Assembly (NCBI RefSeq): GCF_004365875.1
Contig: NZ_SODF01000004.1
Span: 474,299-538,298, forward strand
Reading direction: 5' to 3'
DNA: 64,000 nucleotides
DNA from: Kribbella kalugense
Lineage (GTDB): Bacteria; Actinomycetota; Actinomycetes; Propionibacteriales; Kribbellaceae
A model generated the notes under the pieces. It worked only from the letters and a program-made list of their open reading frames with translations, was not told the origin of the DNA and did no database searches. Position numbers and translations under genes: made by a program. How positions within the stretch are numbered: the first letter of the stretch is position 1; the number at the start of each line of letters is the position of its first letter. Below are positions 16,653 to 24,414 of the stretch, piece after piece.

Positions 16653-17180
16653 GTGGCAGTCAAGATCCGTTTGAAGCGCATCGGCAAGAAGCGCACCCCG
16701 CACTACCGCATCGTCGTCATGGACGCCCGCACCAAGCGGGACGGCCGGGCGATCGAGGAGATCGGCATCTACAACCCGAAGGCCGAGCCCTCGTTCATCC
16801 GGGTCGACTCGGAGCGGGCGCAGTACTGGATGGGCGTCGGCGCGCAGCCGAGCGAGGCCGTCGAGGCGATCTTCAAGGCCTCCGGCGACTGGCAGCAGTT
16901 CAAGGGCCTGCCGGCCCCGGCCCCGCTGCGGGTGGCCGAGCCGAAGCGGGACAAGCAGGAGATCTTCAACGAGGCGCTGGCCGAGGCCCACGGCTCGCTG
17001 AAGACCGAGGCGGTCACCGCCAAGAAGACCACCGCGAAGAAGGCGGCCGCGAAGGCGGACGACGCCCCCAAGGCCGACGAGGCTCCCAAGGCTGACGAGG
17101 CCCCGGCGGCGAAGGCCGACGAGGCGCCCGCCGCCAAGGCTGACGAGGCGCCGGCCGCGGCCGAGACCACCGAGGCCTGA
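16653..17180 (+). CDS. rpsP: 30S ribosomal protein S16 with acidic/basic repeat tail
   Basis: Residues 1-85 are a normal S16 (MAVKIRLKRIGKKRTPHYRIVVMDARTKRDGR... IGIYNP), which binds 16S rRNA during 30S assembly. The protein is 175 residues, about twice the usual length, because of an Ala/Lys/Asp/Glu tail from about residue 112 that repeats KADEAP units. GTG 16653 follows GAGGGAG. First gene of the S16-KhpA-RimM-TrmD operon. Confidence 0.97.
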   Translation: MAVKIRLKRIGKKRTPHYRIVVMDARTKRDGRAIEEIGIYNPKAEPSFIRVDSERAQYWMGVGAQPSEAVEAIFKASGDWQQFKGLPAPAPLRVAEPKRDKQEIFNEALAEAHGSLKTEAVTAKKTTAKKAAAKADDAPKADEAPKADEAPAAKADEAPAAKADEAPAAAETTEA

Positions 17181-17182
17181 CG

Positions 17183-17437
17183 GTGATGGAGACCGACGCG
17201 CTCGAGCACCTGGTGCGCGGCATCGTGGACAACCCCGACGACGTCAGTGTCCGGTCCCGGACCCTGAGGCGTGGGCGCACCCTCGAGGTGCACGTCCACC
17301 CCGACGACATCGGCAAGGTGATCGGCCGCAACGGCCGGACCGCCACTGCCATCCGCACGGTCGTCGGTGCCCTCAGCTCCGAATCCTCCCTGCGCATCGA
17401 CTTCGTCGACGAGTTCAACCGGCGCCCGCGCCGCTGA
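17183..17437 (+). CDS. khpA: KH-domain RNA-binding protein KhpA
   Basis: An 84-residue single KH domain with the diagnostic loop VIGRNGRTATAIRTVV. KhpA-type proteins bind RNA broadly and often sit between S16 and RimM, exactly as here. The start is GTG 17183 or ATG 17186; both are two to five bases after the rpsP stop. A strong hairpin separates it from rimM. Confidence 0.93.
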   Translation: MMETDALEHLVRGIVDNPDDVSVRSRTLRRGRTLEVHVHPDDIGKVIGRNGRTATAIRTVVGALSSESSLRIDFVDEFNRRPRR

Positions 17438-17448
17438 CTCGAGCTTTT

Positions 17449-17482
17449 CGAAGGGCCGCACCCACCCGGGTGCGGCCCTTCG
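17449..17482 (+). terminator. Intra-operon hairpin between khpA and rimM
   Basis: CGAAGGGCCGCACCC (17449-17463) pairs perfectly with 17468-17482 around an ACCC loop, a 15-bp stem. It lies 12 bases after the khpA stop and 36 bases before rimM, so it can lower rimM-trmD expression relative to rpsP-khpA, or end the first transcript. Confidence 0.75.
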
Positions 17483-17518
17483 TCCTATCCTCACTTTGTT
17501 GTCCTCTAAGAAGGGTTT

Positions 17519-18067
17519 GTGCAGGTGTTGGTGACTGTCGGGCGGATCGGCCGGGCGCATGGGATCAAGGGTGAGGTCGGGATCGACGTCCGGACGGATG
17601 AGCCGGATCGACGGTTCGTGGACGGTGCGACGCTGGTGACCGAGGCCAAGGTGTCCCGCACACTGACCGTGGAGTCGAGCCGGTGGCACAGTGGGAAGTT
17701 GCTGGTGAAGTTCGCCGGCGTGCCGGACCGGACCGCCGCCGAGCAGCTGCGCAACCTGTTCGTGCAGTGCGAGATCGATGAAGACGAGCGTCCCGAGGAC
17801 CCCGACGAGTACTACGACCGCGACCTGATCGGCCTGACCGTTCGCACGGCCGACGGCGAAGAGGCCGGCGAGGTTCGCGACGTCGTACACCTGCCGTCGC
17901 AGGACCTCCTGGAGATCCGCCGCCCCGCGGGCAACGTCGTACTGGTTCCGCTGGTCGAGGAGCTGGTCCCGGAGCTCAACCTGGACAAGCGGTACGTCGT
18001 CGTGGCCGATCGGCCCGGCCTGCTGGATCCGGAGGGCGCCGAGGTGGTGCCGACCGATGAGGCTTGA
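17519..18067 (+). CDS. rimM: 16S rRNA processing protein RimM
   Basis: A 182-residue ribosome maturation factor with the N-terminal RimM barrel (VGRIGRAHGIKGEVGIDVRTDEPDRRF) and C-terminal PRC domain (YYDRDLIGLTVRTADGEEAGEV, NVVLVPLVEELVPELNLDKRYVVV). It helps fold the 30S head with S19. GTG 17519 follows AAGAAGGG closely; GTG 17525 is a possible alternative. Its stop overlaps trmD by 11 bp. Confidence 0.95.
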   Translation: MQVLVTVGRIGRAHGIKGEVGIDVRTDEPDRRFVDGATLVTEAKVSRTLTVESSRWHSGKLLVKFAGVPDRTAAEQLRNLFVQCEIDEDERPEDPDEYYDRDLIGLTVRTADGEEAGEVRDVVHLPSQDLLEIRRPAGNVVLVPLVEELVPELNLDKRYVVVADRPGLLDPEGAEVVPTDEA

Positions 18068-19256
18068 CGTCGTCTCGATCTTCCCGGAGTACCTGGCTGC
18101 GCTGGACGTCTCCCTGGTCGGCAAGGCGGCCAAGAGCGGCCTCCTGGACGTTCACCTGCACGACCTGCGCGAGTGGACCCACGACCGCCACCGGACCGTC
18201 GACGACACCCCGTACGGCGGTGGAGCGGGCATGGTGATGAAGCCGGAGCCGTGGGGCCTGGCTCTCGACGCGATCGCGCCCGCGGACGGTCCGGCGCAGC
18301 CGCGGCTGATCGTGCCGACTCCGGCTGGTCGGCCGTTCACGCAGGAGTTGGCTTACGAGCTGGCCGCCGAGCCGTGGCTGGCGTTCGCGTGCGGTCGGTA
18401 CGAGGGCATCGACGCGCGTGTGGCGTCGTACGCCGGGGAACGGATGCGCGTGGACGAGGTCTCCATCGGCGACTACGTCCTCAACGGCGGTGAGGTCGCT
18501 GTACTCGTCATGGTCGAGGCAGTCGCCCGCCTCCTGCCCGGCGTGATCGGCAACCCGGAGTCTCTTGCTGAGGAGTCCCACTCGGGCGACGGCCTGCTCG
18601 AGTACCCGGTCTACACGAAGCCGACGAGCTGGCGAGGGTACGACGTACCTGAGGTGCTGCTGTCCGGCAACCACGGCCTGATCGCCGACTGGCGCCACGA
18701 GGAGTCGGTACGACGTACTGCGGAACGCCGGCCGGATCTGCTGGCCGCATGGGGCGACGTACTCGCGGGCAAGGACGACTCGACCGCCGGCATCCGGATC
18801 CTCCCAGCGACCACCGCCGACGCCGGCGAGCTCCACACCCTCCAGCTGGCCGCGTTCCTCTCCGAGGGACGCCTGTACGACGACTACACGCTCCCGCCGC
18901 TCACTGAGGACCTCGCAGACACGGCAGCCCGCCTGGAGCGCGCCACCGTCCTCAAGGCTGTGGCCGGCACTCGCATGGTCGGCTCCGTCCAACTCGCGGT
19001 CGACGGCTCGACAGCCCAGATCGAGCGGCTCCTGGTCGCCCCGGACTGGCAGGGGCGTGGACTCGGCGCCCGCCTCCTGCGTGCCGCTGAGCAACTGGCT
19101 CCGGCCGAAGTCACGTCGTACACGCTGAACACCGGCGCCCAGAGCGACCGCAACCTCGCGCTGTACCGCAAGGCGGGCTACCGGGAGCTCGGCCGGGAGG
19201 CGCAGACGCCGAAGGTCGACCTGGTGTACCTGGGCAAACGCCGTCGCCGAAAATGA
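18057..19256 (+). CDS. trmD: tRNA (guanine-N1)-methyltransferase TrmD fused to a GNAT acetyltransferase
   Basis: A 399-residue bifunctional protein. Residues 1 to about 240 are TrmD, which methylates G37 of tRNA with S-adenosylmethionine: MRLDVVSIFPEY, DDTPYGGGAGMVMKPEP, CGRYEGIDARV and the knot EVSIGDYVLNGGEVAVLVM are all intact. From about residue 245 (GIRILPATTADAGELH) a full GNAT domain follows, with the acetyl-CoA loop VAPDWQGRGLGARLL and the final strand region NLALYRKAGYRELG. TrmD is normally about 240-270 residues with no such tail. There is no stop or frameshift between the domains. What the acetyltransferase modifies is unknown. Confidence 0.94.
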   Translation: MRLDVVSIFPEYLAALDVSLVGKAAKSGLLDVHLHDLREWTHDRHRTVDDTPYGGGAGMVMKPEPWGLALDAIAPADGPAQPRLIVPTPAGRPFTQELAYELAAEPWLAFACGRYEGIDARVASYAGERMRVDEVSIGDYVLNGGEVAVLVMVEAVARLLPGVIGNPESLAEESHSGDGLLEYPVYTKPTSWRGYDVPEVLLSGNHGLIADWRHEESVRRTAERRPDLLAAWGDVLAGKDDSTAGIRILPATTADAGELHTLQLAAFLSEGRLYDDYTLPPLTEDLADTAARLERATVLKAVAGTRMVGSVQLAVDGSTAQIERLLVAPDWQGRGLGARLLRAAEQLAPAEVTSYTLNTGAQSDRNLALYRKAGYRELGREAQTPKVDLVYLGKRRRRK

Positions 19257-19440
19257 CGTCACCCTGTGCAGCCGGAGTGGGCTGATTTCGTCACTGTGTG
19301 GGGCGTGTGGCAAGATTGTCTGTTGCTGCCCATCGGTGCTCCTGCCACAGGGGGTGACCACCGACCGGCAGCCTTTTGATGACTTCATCACCACCGACAT
19401 TCGTGGGTGACCTGTGGCACGTGCGAGGAAGAGACACCTG

Positions 19441-19800
19441 ATGAGCAACGTCCTGAATGAGCTCGACAACGCGAGCAAGCGCGACGACATCCCAGCCTTC
19501 CGCCCCGGCGACACGGTCAACGTGCACGTCAAGGTCGTCGAGGGCAGCCGGTCCCGCGTGCAGGTGTTCAAGGGCGTCGTGATCCGTCGCCAGGGCGGTG
19601 GCCTGCAGGAGACCTTCACGGTCCGCAAGGTCAGCTTCGGCGTCGGCGTCGAGCGGACCTTCCCGCTGCACACCCCGATCGTCGAGAAGATCGAGGTCGT
19701 CACCCGCGGCGACGTCCGCCGGGCCAAGCTCTACTACCTGCGCGAACTGCGGGGTAAGGCGGCCAAGATCAAGGAGAAGCGCGAAATCCCGGCCTCCTGA
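19441..19800 (+). CDS. rplS: 50S ribosomal protein L19
   Basis: A 119-residue L19 (FRPGDTVNVHVKVVEGSRSRVQVFKGVVIRRQGGG, RKVSFGVGVERTFPLHTPIVEKIEV), which sits at the interface of the two ribosomal subunits. ATG 19441 is right: GAGGAAGAG lies 7 bases upstream, whereas the reading frame's earlier GTG at 19414 has none. The 184-base region before it holds a GGCAAGATTG block like the rpsP -10 region, so rplS probably has its own promoter. Confidence 0.97.
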   Translation: MSNVLNELDNASKRDDIPAFRPGDTVNVHVKVVEGSRSRVQVFKGVVIRRQGGGLQETFTVRKVSFGVGVERTFPLHTPIVEKIEVVTRGDVRRAKLYYLRELRGKAAKIKEKREIPAS

Positions 19801-19823
19801 CTCTGTAACGACGACGGTCACCT

Positions 19824-20573
19824 ATGGCGCCGAGCACTGCGACTCGCGCTCGCCCTCGGCCGGTCGCCGGGAAGGCGCGTCGCAGCAAAGGACGTCACCG
19901 CAGGCTGAAGCAGCGGAATCCGCTGCTCAGCCTGCTGGTCGAGATGAGCACCGTCACGGTGCTCGCACTCGTCATCACGGTGGTCCTGCGGCTGTTCGTC
20001 GCAGAGGCGTTCTACGTCCCGTCGGAGTCGATGTACGACACCCTGACGAAGGACGACCGGATCCTCGCCGAGAAGATCAGCTACCTGCACCGGGACGTCG
20101 ATCGCGGCGACATCATCGTCTTCAAGGACCCGGACAACTGGCTGGACGAGGCGGAGCCGCAGCCCGGCACGCTGCGCAAGGTCGGTGAGTTCGTCGGCAT
20201 CCTGCCCCGCAGCGGCGAGGGTCACCTGGTCAAGCGGGTGATCGGCATCGGCGGCGACCGGGTGATCTGCTGCAACAAGCAGGGCCAGATCACCGTCAAC
20301 GGCATCCCGCTGGACGAGCGGGAGTACCTCCTGAAGGACGCCAAGCCGTCCGAGGTGCCGTTCAACGTGCTGGTGCCGCCCGGCCATCTGTGGGTGATGG
20401 GCGACAACCGCGCCGAATCCGCCGACTCCCGTGCCCATATGGGCGGCCCCGGTGGTGGATTCGTGCCGGTCGAGAACGTGGTTGGCCGGGCCTGTTGCGT
20501 AATCTGGCCGTCTGACCGGATGACGATGCTGCGTCCTCCGGAAACCTTCAAGAAGCCGGGGCTGAAGAAGTGA
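19824..20573 (+). CDS. lepB: Signal peptidase I (first of two)
   Basis: A 249-residue type I signal peptidase anchored by one helix (about residues 36-60) with the active site outside. The Ser nucleophile is in VPSESMYDTL, the Lys general base in HLVKRVIGIGGD, and box E is MGDNRAESADSR. An N-terminal basic stretch precedes the helix. It removes signal peptides from exported proteins such as the amidase, protease and peptidases in this window. Its stop overlaps the second lepB. Confidence 0.95.
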   Translation: MAPSTATRARPRPVAGKARRSKGRHRRLKQRNPLLSLLVEMSTVTVLALVITVVLRLFVAEAFYVPSESMYDTLTKDDRILAEKISYLHRDVDRGDIIVFKDPDNWLDEAEPQPGTLRKVGEFVGILPRSGEGHLVKRVIGIGGDRVICCNKQGQITVNGIPLDEREYLLKDAKPSEVPFNVLVPPGHLWVMGDNRAESADSRAHMGGPGGGFVPVENVVGRACCVIWPSDRMTMLRPPETFKKPGLKK

Positions 20574-21331
20574 CCGATACACCGACCAAGACGGACGCCA
20601 AACCCGCCCACCGCTCCGGCTTCGGGGCAGCCGCCCGCGAGTTCGTGCTGATCGTGGTCGGGGCCCTGATCGTGTCGTCGATCCTGCGGGCGTTCGTCGG
20701 GCAGATGTTCATCATCCCGAGTGAGTCGATGGAGAACACGCTGCTGGTCGGTGACCGGGTCGTGGTCGAGAAGCTGACCGACGTCAAGCGTGGCGACGTG
20801 GTCGTGTTCGAGGATCCGGGCGGCTGGCTCGGCCCGAGCGAGAGCGGTCAGAAGCGCGGTTCGATCGGCCGGTTCTTCGAGATCGTCGGTCTGCTTCCGG
20901 ACTCCAGCCACGGTCACCTGATCAAGCGCCTGATCGGTATGCCGGGCGACAAGGTCGCGTGCTGCGACTCCAAGGGCCGCCTGCTGGTGAACGGTCAGCC
21001 GCTCGACGAGCCCTATCTGTATCCCGGCGACGCCCCGTCCCAGATGGAGTTCCAGGTCACCGTCCCGGCCGGCCGGATCTTCGTGATGGGCGACCACCGG
21101 TCCGCGTCCGGCGACTCCCGGGTGCACCTGCAGGACCTCGACGCGAACGGCGGCAATCAGGGCGACGCGGCGTTCGTTCCGCTCGACAAGGTCACCGGGC
21201 GGGCGATCATGATCGTCTGGCCTGCGGGCCGCTGGACCAAACTCGGCGTACCCGACACGTTCAAGGCCGTCCCGGCTCCCGGTCCGGCGCCGGACAAACC
21301 CTCGATATCCCTCACGCCACCACCTAAGTGA
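20570..21331 (+). CDS. lepB: Signal peptidase I (second, tandem copy)
   Basis: A 253-residue paralogue with the same motifs (IPSESMENTL, HLIKRLIGMPGD, MGDHRSASGDSR) and a Pro-rich C-terminal tail. GTG 20570 overlaps the previous stop (GTGA). Tandem signal peptidases at this locus are usual in actinomycetes and may differ in substrate preference; nothing in the sequence tells which substrates each handles. Confidence 0.95.
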   Translation: MTDTPTKTDAKPAHRSGFGAAAREFVLIVVGALIVSSILRAFVGQMFIIPSESMENTLLVGDRVVVEKLTDVKRGDVVVFEDPGGWLGPSESGQKRGSIGRFFEIVGLLPDSSHGHLIKRLIGMPGDKVACCDSKGRLLVNGQPLDEPYLYPGDAPSQMEFQVTVPAGRIFVMGDHRSASGDSRVHLQDLDANGGNQGDAAFVPLDKVTGRAIMIVWPAGRWTKLGVPDTFKAVPAPGPAPDKPSISLTPPPK

Positions 21332-21382
21332 GAACCTGTCGCCTCTGAAGCCTAGGGTGGGTTGTGTGATGCGGAGGGCTGG

Positions 21383-22084
21383 ATGAGCGCGTTGCCGCGC
21401 GGAAGTACGGTACGGCGGGACGCTGGGCTGTACGGGTACGAGCGTGCCCTGCGCCGCGTCGGCCTGGACCCGATCGCCGGCGTCGACGAGGCAGGTCGTG
21501 GACCGTGTGCCGGTCCGCTGGTGGCGGCCGCGGTGATCCTGCCGGACGGCAAGCGGGGCCAGATCCCGGAGCTGGCGGACTCGAAGCTGCTGACGGCGAA
21601 GGCGCGGGACCGCTGCTACGAGGAGATCCGCAAGCGTGCCCTGGCCTGGTCGGTGGTCTCGATCGAGGCGGCCGAGTGCGATCGCCTCGGCATGCACGTC
21701 GCGAACCTGGAGGCGCTCCGCCGAGCGCTGTTCCGGCTCGACGTACGGCCGTCGTACGTGCTGACCGACGGCTTCAGCGTCGACGGTCTCGGCGTACCAG
21801 GTCTGGCGATCTGGAAGGGCGACCGCGTGGCGGCCTGTATCGCCGCCGCCTCCGTGATCGCCAAGGTGACCCGGGACCGGGTGATGGAGCATTGGGACAC
21901 CGTGTACCCGCAGTACGGGTTCGCGATCCACAAGGGATACTGCACCCCTGAACACCAGGCGGCACTGGACGAATACGGCCCGTGCCCACAACATCGACGG
22001 CGGTTCGAGAATGTCCGCCGCAGTATGCGGCCCGATATGGGACAGAATGTGACGAGTCCCACCGGAGTGGAGAGCAATCGATGA
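21383..22084 (+). CDS. rnhB: Ribonuclease HII
   Basis: A 233-residue enzyme that nicks RNA in RNA-DNA hybrids, including single misincorporated ribonucleotides. The metal-binding carboxylates are in GVDEAGRGPCAGPLV (about residue 36) and VLTDGF; KVTRDRVMEHWD and YGFAIHKGYCTPEH are typical of HII. ATG 21383 follows GGAGGG; the frame also opens at TTG 21362. The stop overlaps the next gene. Confidence 0.95.
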   Translation: MSALPRGSTVRRDAGLYGYERALRRVGLDPIAGVDEAGRGPCAGPLVAAAVILPDGKRGQIPELADSKLLTAKARDRCYEEIRKRALAWSVVSIEAAECDRLGMHVANLEALRRALFRLDVRPSYVLTDGFSVDGLGVPGLAIWKGDRVAACIAAASVIAKVTRDRVMEHWDTVYPQYGFAIHKGYCTPEHQAALDEYGPCPQHRRRFENVRRSMRPDMGQNVTSPTGVESNR

Positions 22085-22404
22085 GTGCCGATGATCTCGA
22101 GAAGTACGAGACCGATATGGAGCTGCAGCTCTATCGGGAGTACAAGGACGTCGTCGGGATCTTCAAATATGTCGTAGAGACCGAGCGGCGCTTCTACCTG
22201 TGCAACGCGGTGGACCTGAAGGTCCGCACCGAAGGCGGCGACGTGTACTTCGAGGTGACGATGGCCGACGCCTGGGTCTGGGACGTCTACCGTTCCGCCC
22301 GCTTCGTCAAGAACGCCAAGGTCGTCACCTTCCGCGACGTCAACATCGAGGAACTCGCCAAGTCCGACCTGGAAGTCCCCAAGGACTCCGACTTCGGTCG
22401 CTGA
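22081..22404 (+). CDS. Conserved actinobacterial protein DUF2469
   Basis: A 107-residue protein (MSADDLEKYETDMELQLYREY, YLCNAVDLKVR, YFEVTMADAWVWDVYR) conserved in actinobacteria next to rnhB and of unknown function. No membrane segment or known catalytic motif. ATG 22081 overlaps the rnhB stop (ATGA). Confidence 0.9.
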   Translation: MSADDLEKYETDMELQLYREYKDVVGIFKYVVETERRFYLCNAVDLKVRTEGGDVYFEVTMADAWVWDVYRSARFVKNAKVVTFRDVNIEELAKSDLEVPKDSDFGR

Positions 22405-22480
22405 CGTTGTCCACAGGCGGAAAGTAGCGCCCGTTTTCGAGGCCTGATCCCGGCATCTTCTCTGCCGGAGGTGGTCATCG

Positions 22481-22837
22481 ATGCGGACCAAGAACACCGT
22501 CGGACGGTATGGCGAGGATCTCGCCGCGAGGTATCTCAGAACCCACGGTTTCGTCGTGCTCGAGCGCAACTGGCGCTGCGAGTCCGGCGAGATCGACATC
22601 GTGGCGCGCGAGGGCGACACCCTCGTCATCTGTGAGGTGAAGACCCGGCGCGGGCTGAACTACGGCACCCCGCTGGAGTCGATCACCTACCGGAAGCTGG
22701 CCACACTCAGGAAGCTCTCCGGTCGCTGGCTGCAAACCCATCAACTCAGACCGGCAGGGGTCCGGATCGACATCATCTCGGTCCTGTTCGACCACAACAC
22801 GCCACCCCAGGTGGACCACGTGCGAGGTGTGGCCTGA
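22481..22837 (+). CDS. YraN/UPF0102 family endonuclease-like protein
   Basis: A 118-residue protein with a Holliday-junction-resolvase-like core: GRYGEDLAARYL, NWRCESGEIDIVAREGDTLVICEVKTRRG, giving the E, D, ExK nuclease signature. Function is not established for the family. GGAGGTGG lies 6 bases before ATG 22481. Its stop overlaps the comM start, so these two and dprA are likely one transcript. Confidence 0.92.
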   Translation: MRTKNTVGRYGEDLAARYLRTHGFVVLERNWRCESGEIDIVAREGDTLVICEVKTRRGLNYGTPLESITYRKLATLRKLSGRWLQTHQLRPAGVRIDIISVLFDHNTPPQVDHVRGVA

Positions 22838-24414
22838 TGCCGCTCGCACAGACCTGGTCCGTCGCTCTCGTCGGTCTGGAAGGCCACCTGGTCGAGGTCG
22901 AGGCCGACATCGCGCAAGGCCTGCCCAAGACCACCCTGATCGGGTTGCCGGACACATCGTTGTCCGAGGCCCGCGATCGAGTCCGCGCTGCGGTCGTGAA
23001 CAGCGGCGAGCGATTCCCGGACCGCAAGGTCACCATCGGTCTCTCACCCGCAACCCTGCCCAAGACCGGCTCCCACTACGACGTCGCGATCGCCCTTTCG
23101 CTGCTGACAGCGGCCGGCGTGCTCGAGTCCGACGCGCTCCGCCGGACGGCGATCATCGGTGAGCTCGGTCTCGACGGCCGCATCCGCGAGGTCCGCGGCG
23201 CCCTCGCGATGACGCTGGCAGCCTCCCGGGCCGGCTTCGACCGCATCGTCGTACCGGACTTGAATGTGGGCGAAGCACGCCTAGTTCCAGGGATCGAGGT
23301 GTACGGCGCCCGCTCACTACGTCAGGTCCTCGCTCTGTTGCGCGGGACCGACATCCCCGACGAAGCGCCACCTCGCGCCGAGCCACGCCTGGTGTCCGAG
23401 TCATTGACCCGGGTCCCGGCGGTCGATCTCGACGATGTCATCGGACAGCGCGAAGGCCGCCGGGCCATCGAGGCCGCAGCCGCCGGCGGCCATCACCTCT
23501 TCCTGCACGGCCCACCAGGCTCCGGCAAGACAATGCTCGCCGAACGCCTCGCCGGACTGATGCCCGACCTGCGTACGGACGACTCGCTCGAAGTCTCGGC
23601 CGTTCACTCACTCGCGGGCTTGCTCACCAACGACGCCGAGCTGGTCGTCCGACCACCGTTCATCGCTCCACACCACACCGCGTCACTGGCCAGCCTCGTT
23701 GGCGGGGGATCAGGTGTGCCGAGGCCCGGCGCCATCAGCTGCGCACATCGCGGCATCCTGTTCATCGACGAGGCACCGGAGATGCATCCGCTGACTCTCG
23801 ACACACTGCGCCAACCACTCGAATCCGGTTTCGTCGAAGTCCACCGGGCTGCGGCCGTCGCCAAGTTCCCGGCCCGCTTCATGCTCGTCCTCGCCGCCAA
23901 CCCCTGCCCATGCGGCCTTTCTGGCACCAATCAAGGCATCTGCAGTTGCACGCCCCAGGTCCTGGCGCGCTACCGCCAACGGATCAGCGGCCCGATCAAG
24001 GACCGCCTCGACATCCAGCGCCAGATCCTCCCCGCCGCCCGCACCGTCACCGACGGCGAGCCAGTCGAATCAACTCTCGTCGTAGCTGGCCGCGTCCACA
24101 CAGCGCGCGACCGCCAGACCCACCGCTACCGCAACACCGCGTGGACTCTCAACAGCGAGGTTCCTGGTCCTGTCCTTCGCCGCGAGCACCCGCTGGACGC
24201 CGCCAGCCAGAAGCTCCTCGAGGACCACTACGCCGCCGGCCGCCTCACAGCCCGCGGCTTCGATCGAGTCGTCCGCCTCGCCTGGACCCTGACCGACCTC
24301 GCCGAGCTCAGCATCCCCACAGTCGACCAGACCCACGAAGCCTTCCAACTCCGCTCCGGCGAGCCCCTAACCCAACTCTCCGACCACCGCCCCCTCAAAG
24401 GACCAGCCCGATGA
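22837..24414 (+). CDS. comM: ComM/YifB-family AAA+ protein (Mg-chelatase-like)
   Basis: A 525-residue AAA+ ATPase. The N-terminal Lon-like fold (SVALVGLEGHLVEVEADIAQGLPKTTLIGLPD) is followed by Walker A (GPPGSGKTMLAERL, about residue 225) and Walker B (GILFIDEAPE), a zinc-like CPCG..CSC cluster and a C-terminal helical region. ComM is a helicase that promotes branch migration of incoming DNA during transformation. Being coupled to dprA supports a role in DNA uptake or recombination. Confidence 0.93.
   Translation: MPLAQTWSVALVGLEGHLVEVEADIAQGLPKTTLIGLPDTSLSEARDRVRAAVVNSGERFPDRKVTIGLSPATLPKTGSHYDVAIALSLLTAAGVLESDALRRTAIIGELGLDGRIREVRGALAMTLAASRAGFDRIVVPDLNVGEARLVPGIEVYGARSLRQVLALLRGTDIPDEAPPRAEPRLVSESLTRVPAVDLDDVIGQREGRRAIEAAAAGGHHLFLHGPPGSGKTMLAERLAGLMPDLRTDDSLEVSAVHSLAGLLTNDAELVVRPPFIAPHHTASLASLVGGGSGVPRPGAISCAHRGILFIDEAPEMHPLTLDTLRQPLESGFVEVHRAAAVAKFPARFMLVLAANPCPCGLSGTNQGICSCTPQVLARYRQRISGPIKDRLDIQRQILPAARTVTDGEPVESTLVVAGRVHTARDRQTHRYRNTAWTLNSEVPGPVLRREHPLDAASQKLLEDHYAAGRLTARGFDRVVRLAWTLTDLAELSIPTVDQTHEAFQLRSGEPLTQLSDHRPLKGPAR

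Noticed and set aside
17050..17160. Short repeats in the S16 gene that could look like a direct-repeat array.
   Set aside because: They are in-frame coding repeats for a charged tail (KADEAP), not a CRISPR or mobile element.
16769..18133. A 454-codon minus-strand open frame opposite rpsP, khpA and rimM.
   Set aside because: Its Ala/Ser-rich stretches are the antisense of the S16 tail repeats.
23910..24410. N-terminal extension of DprA by 167 residues.
   Set aside because: This part is the antisense-like alternative frame of comM, rich in Pro/Arg/His; ATG 24411 at the comM stop is the natural start.
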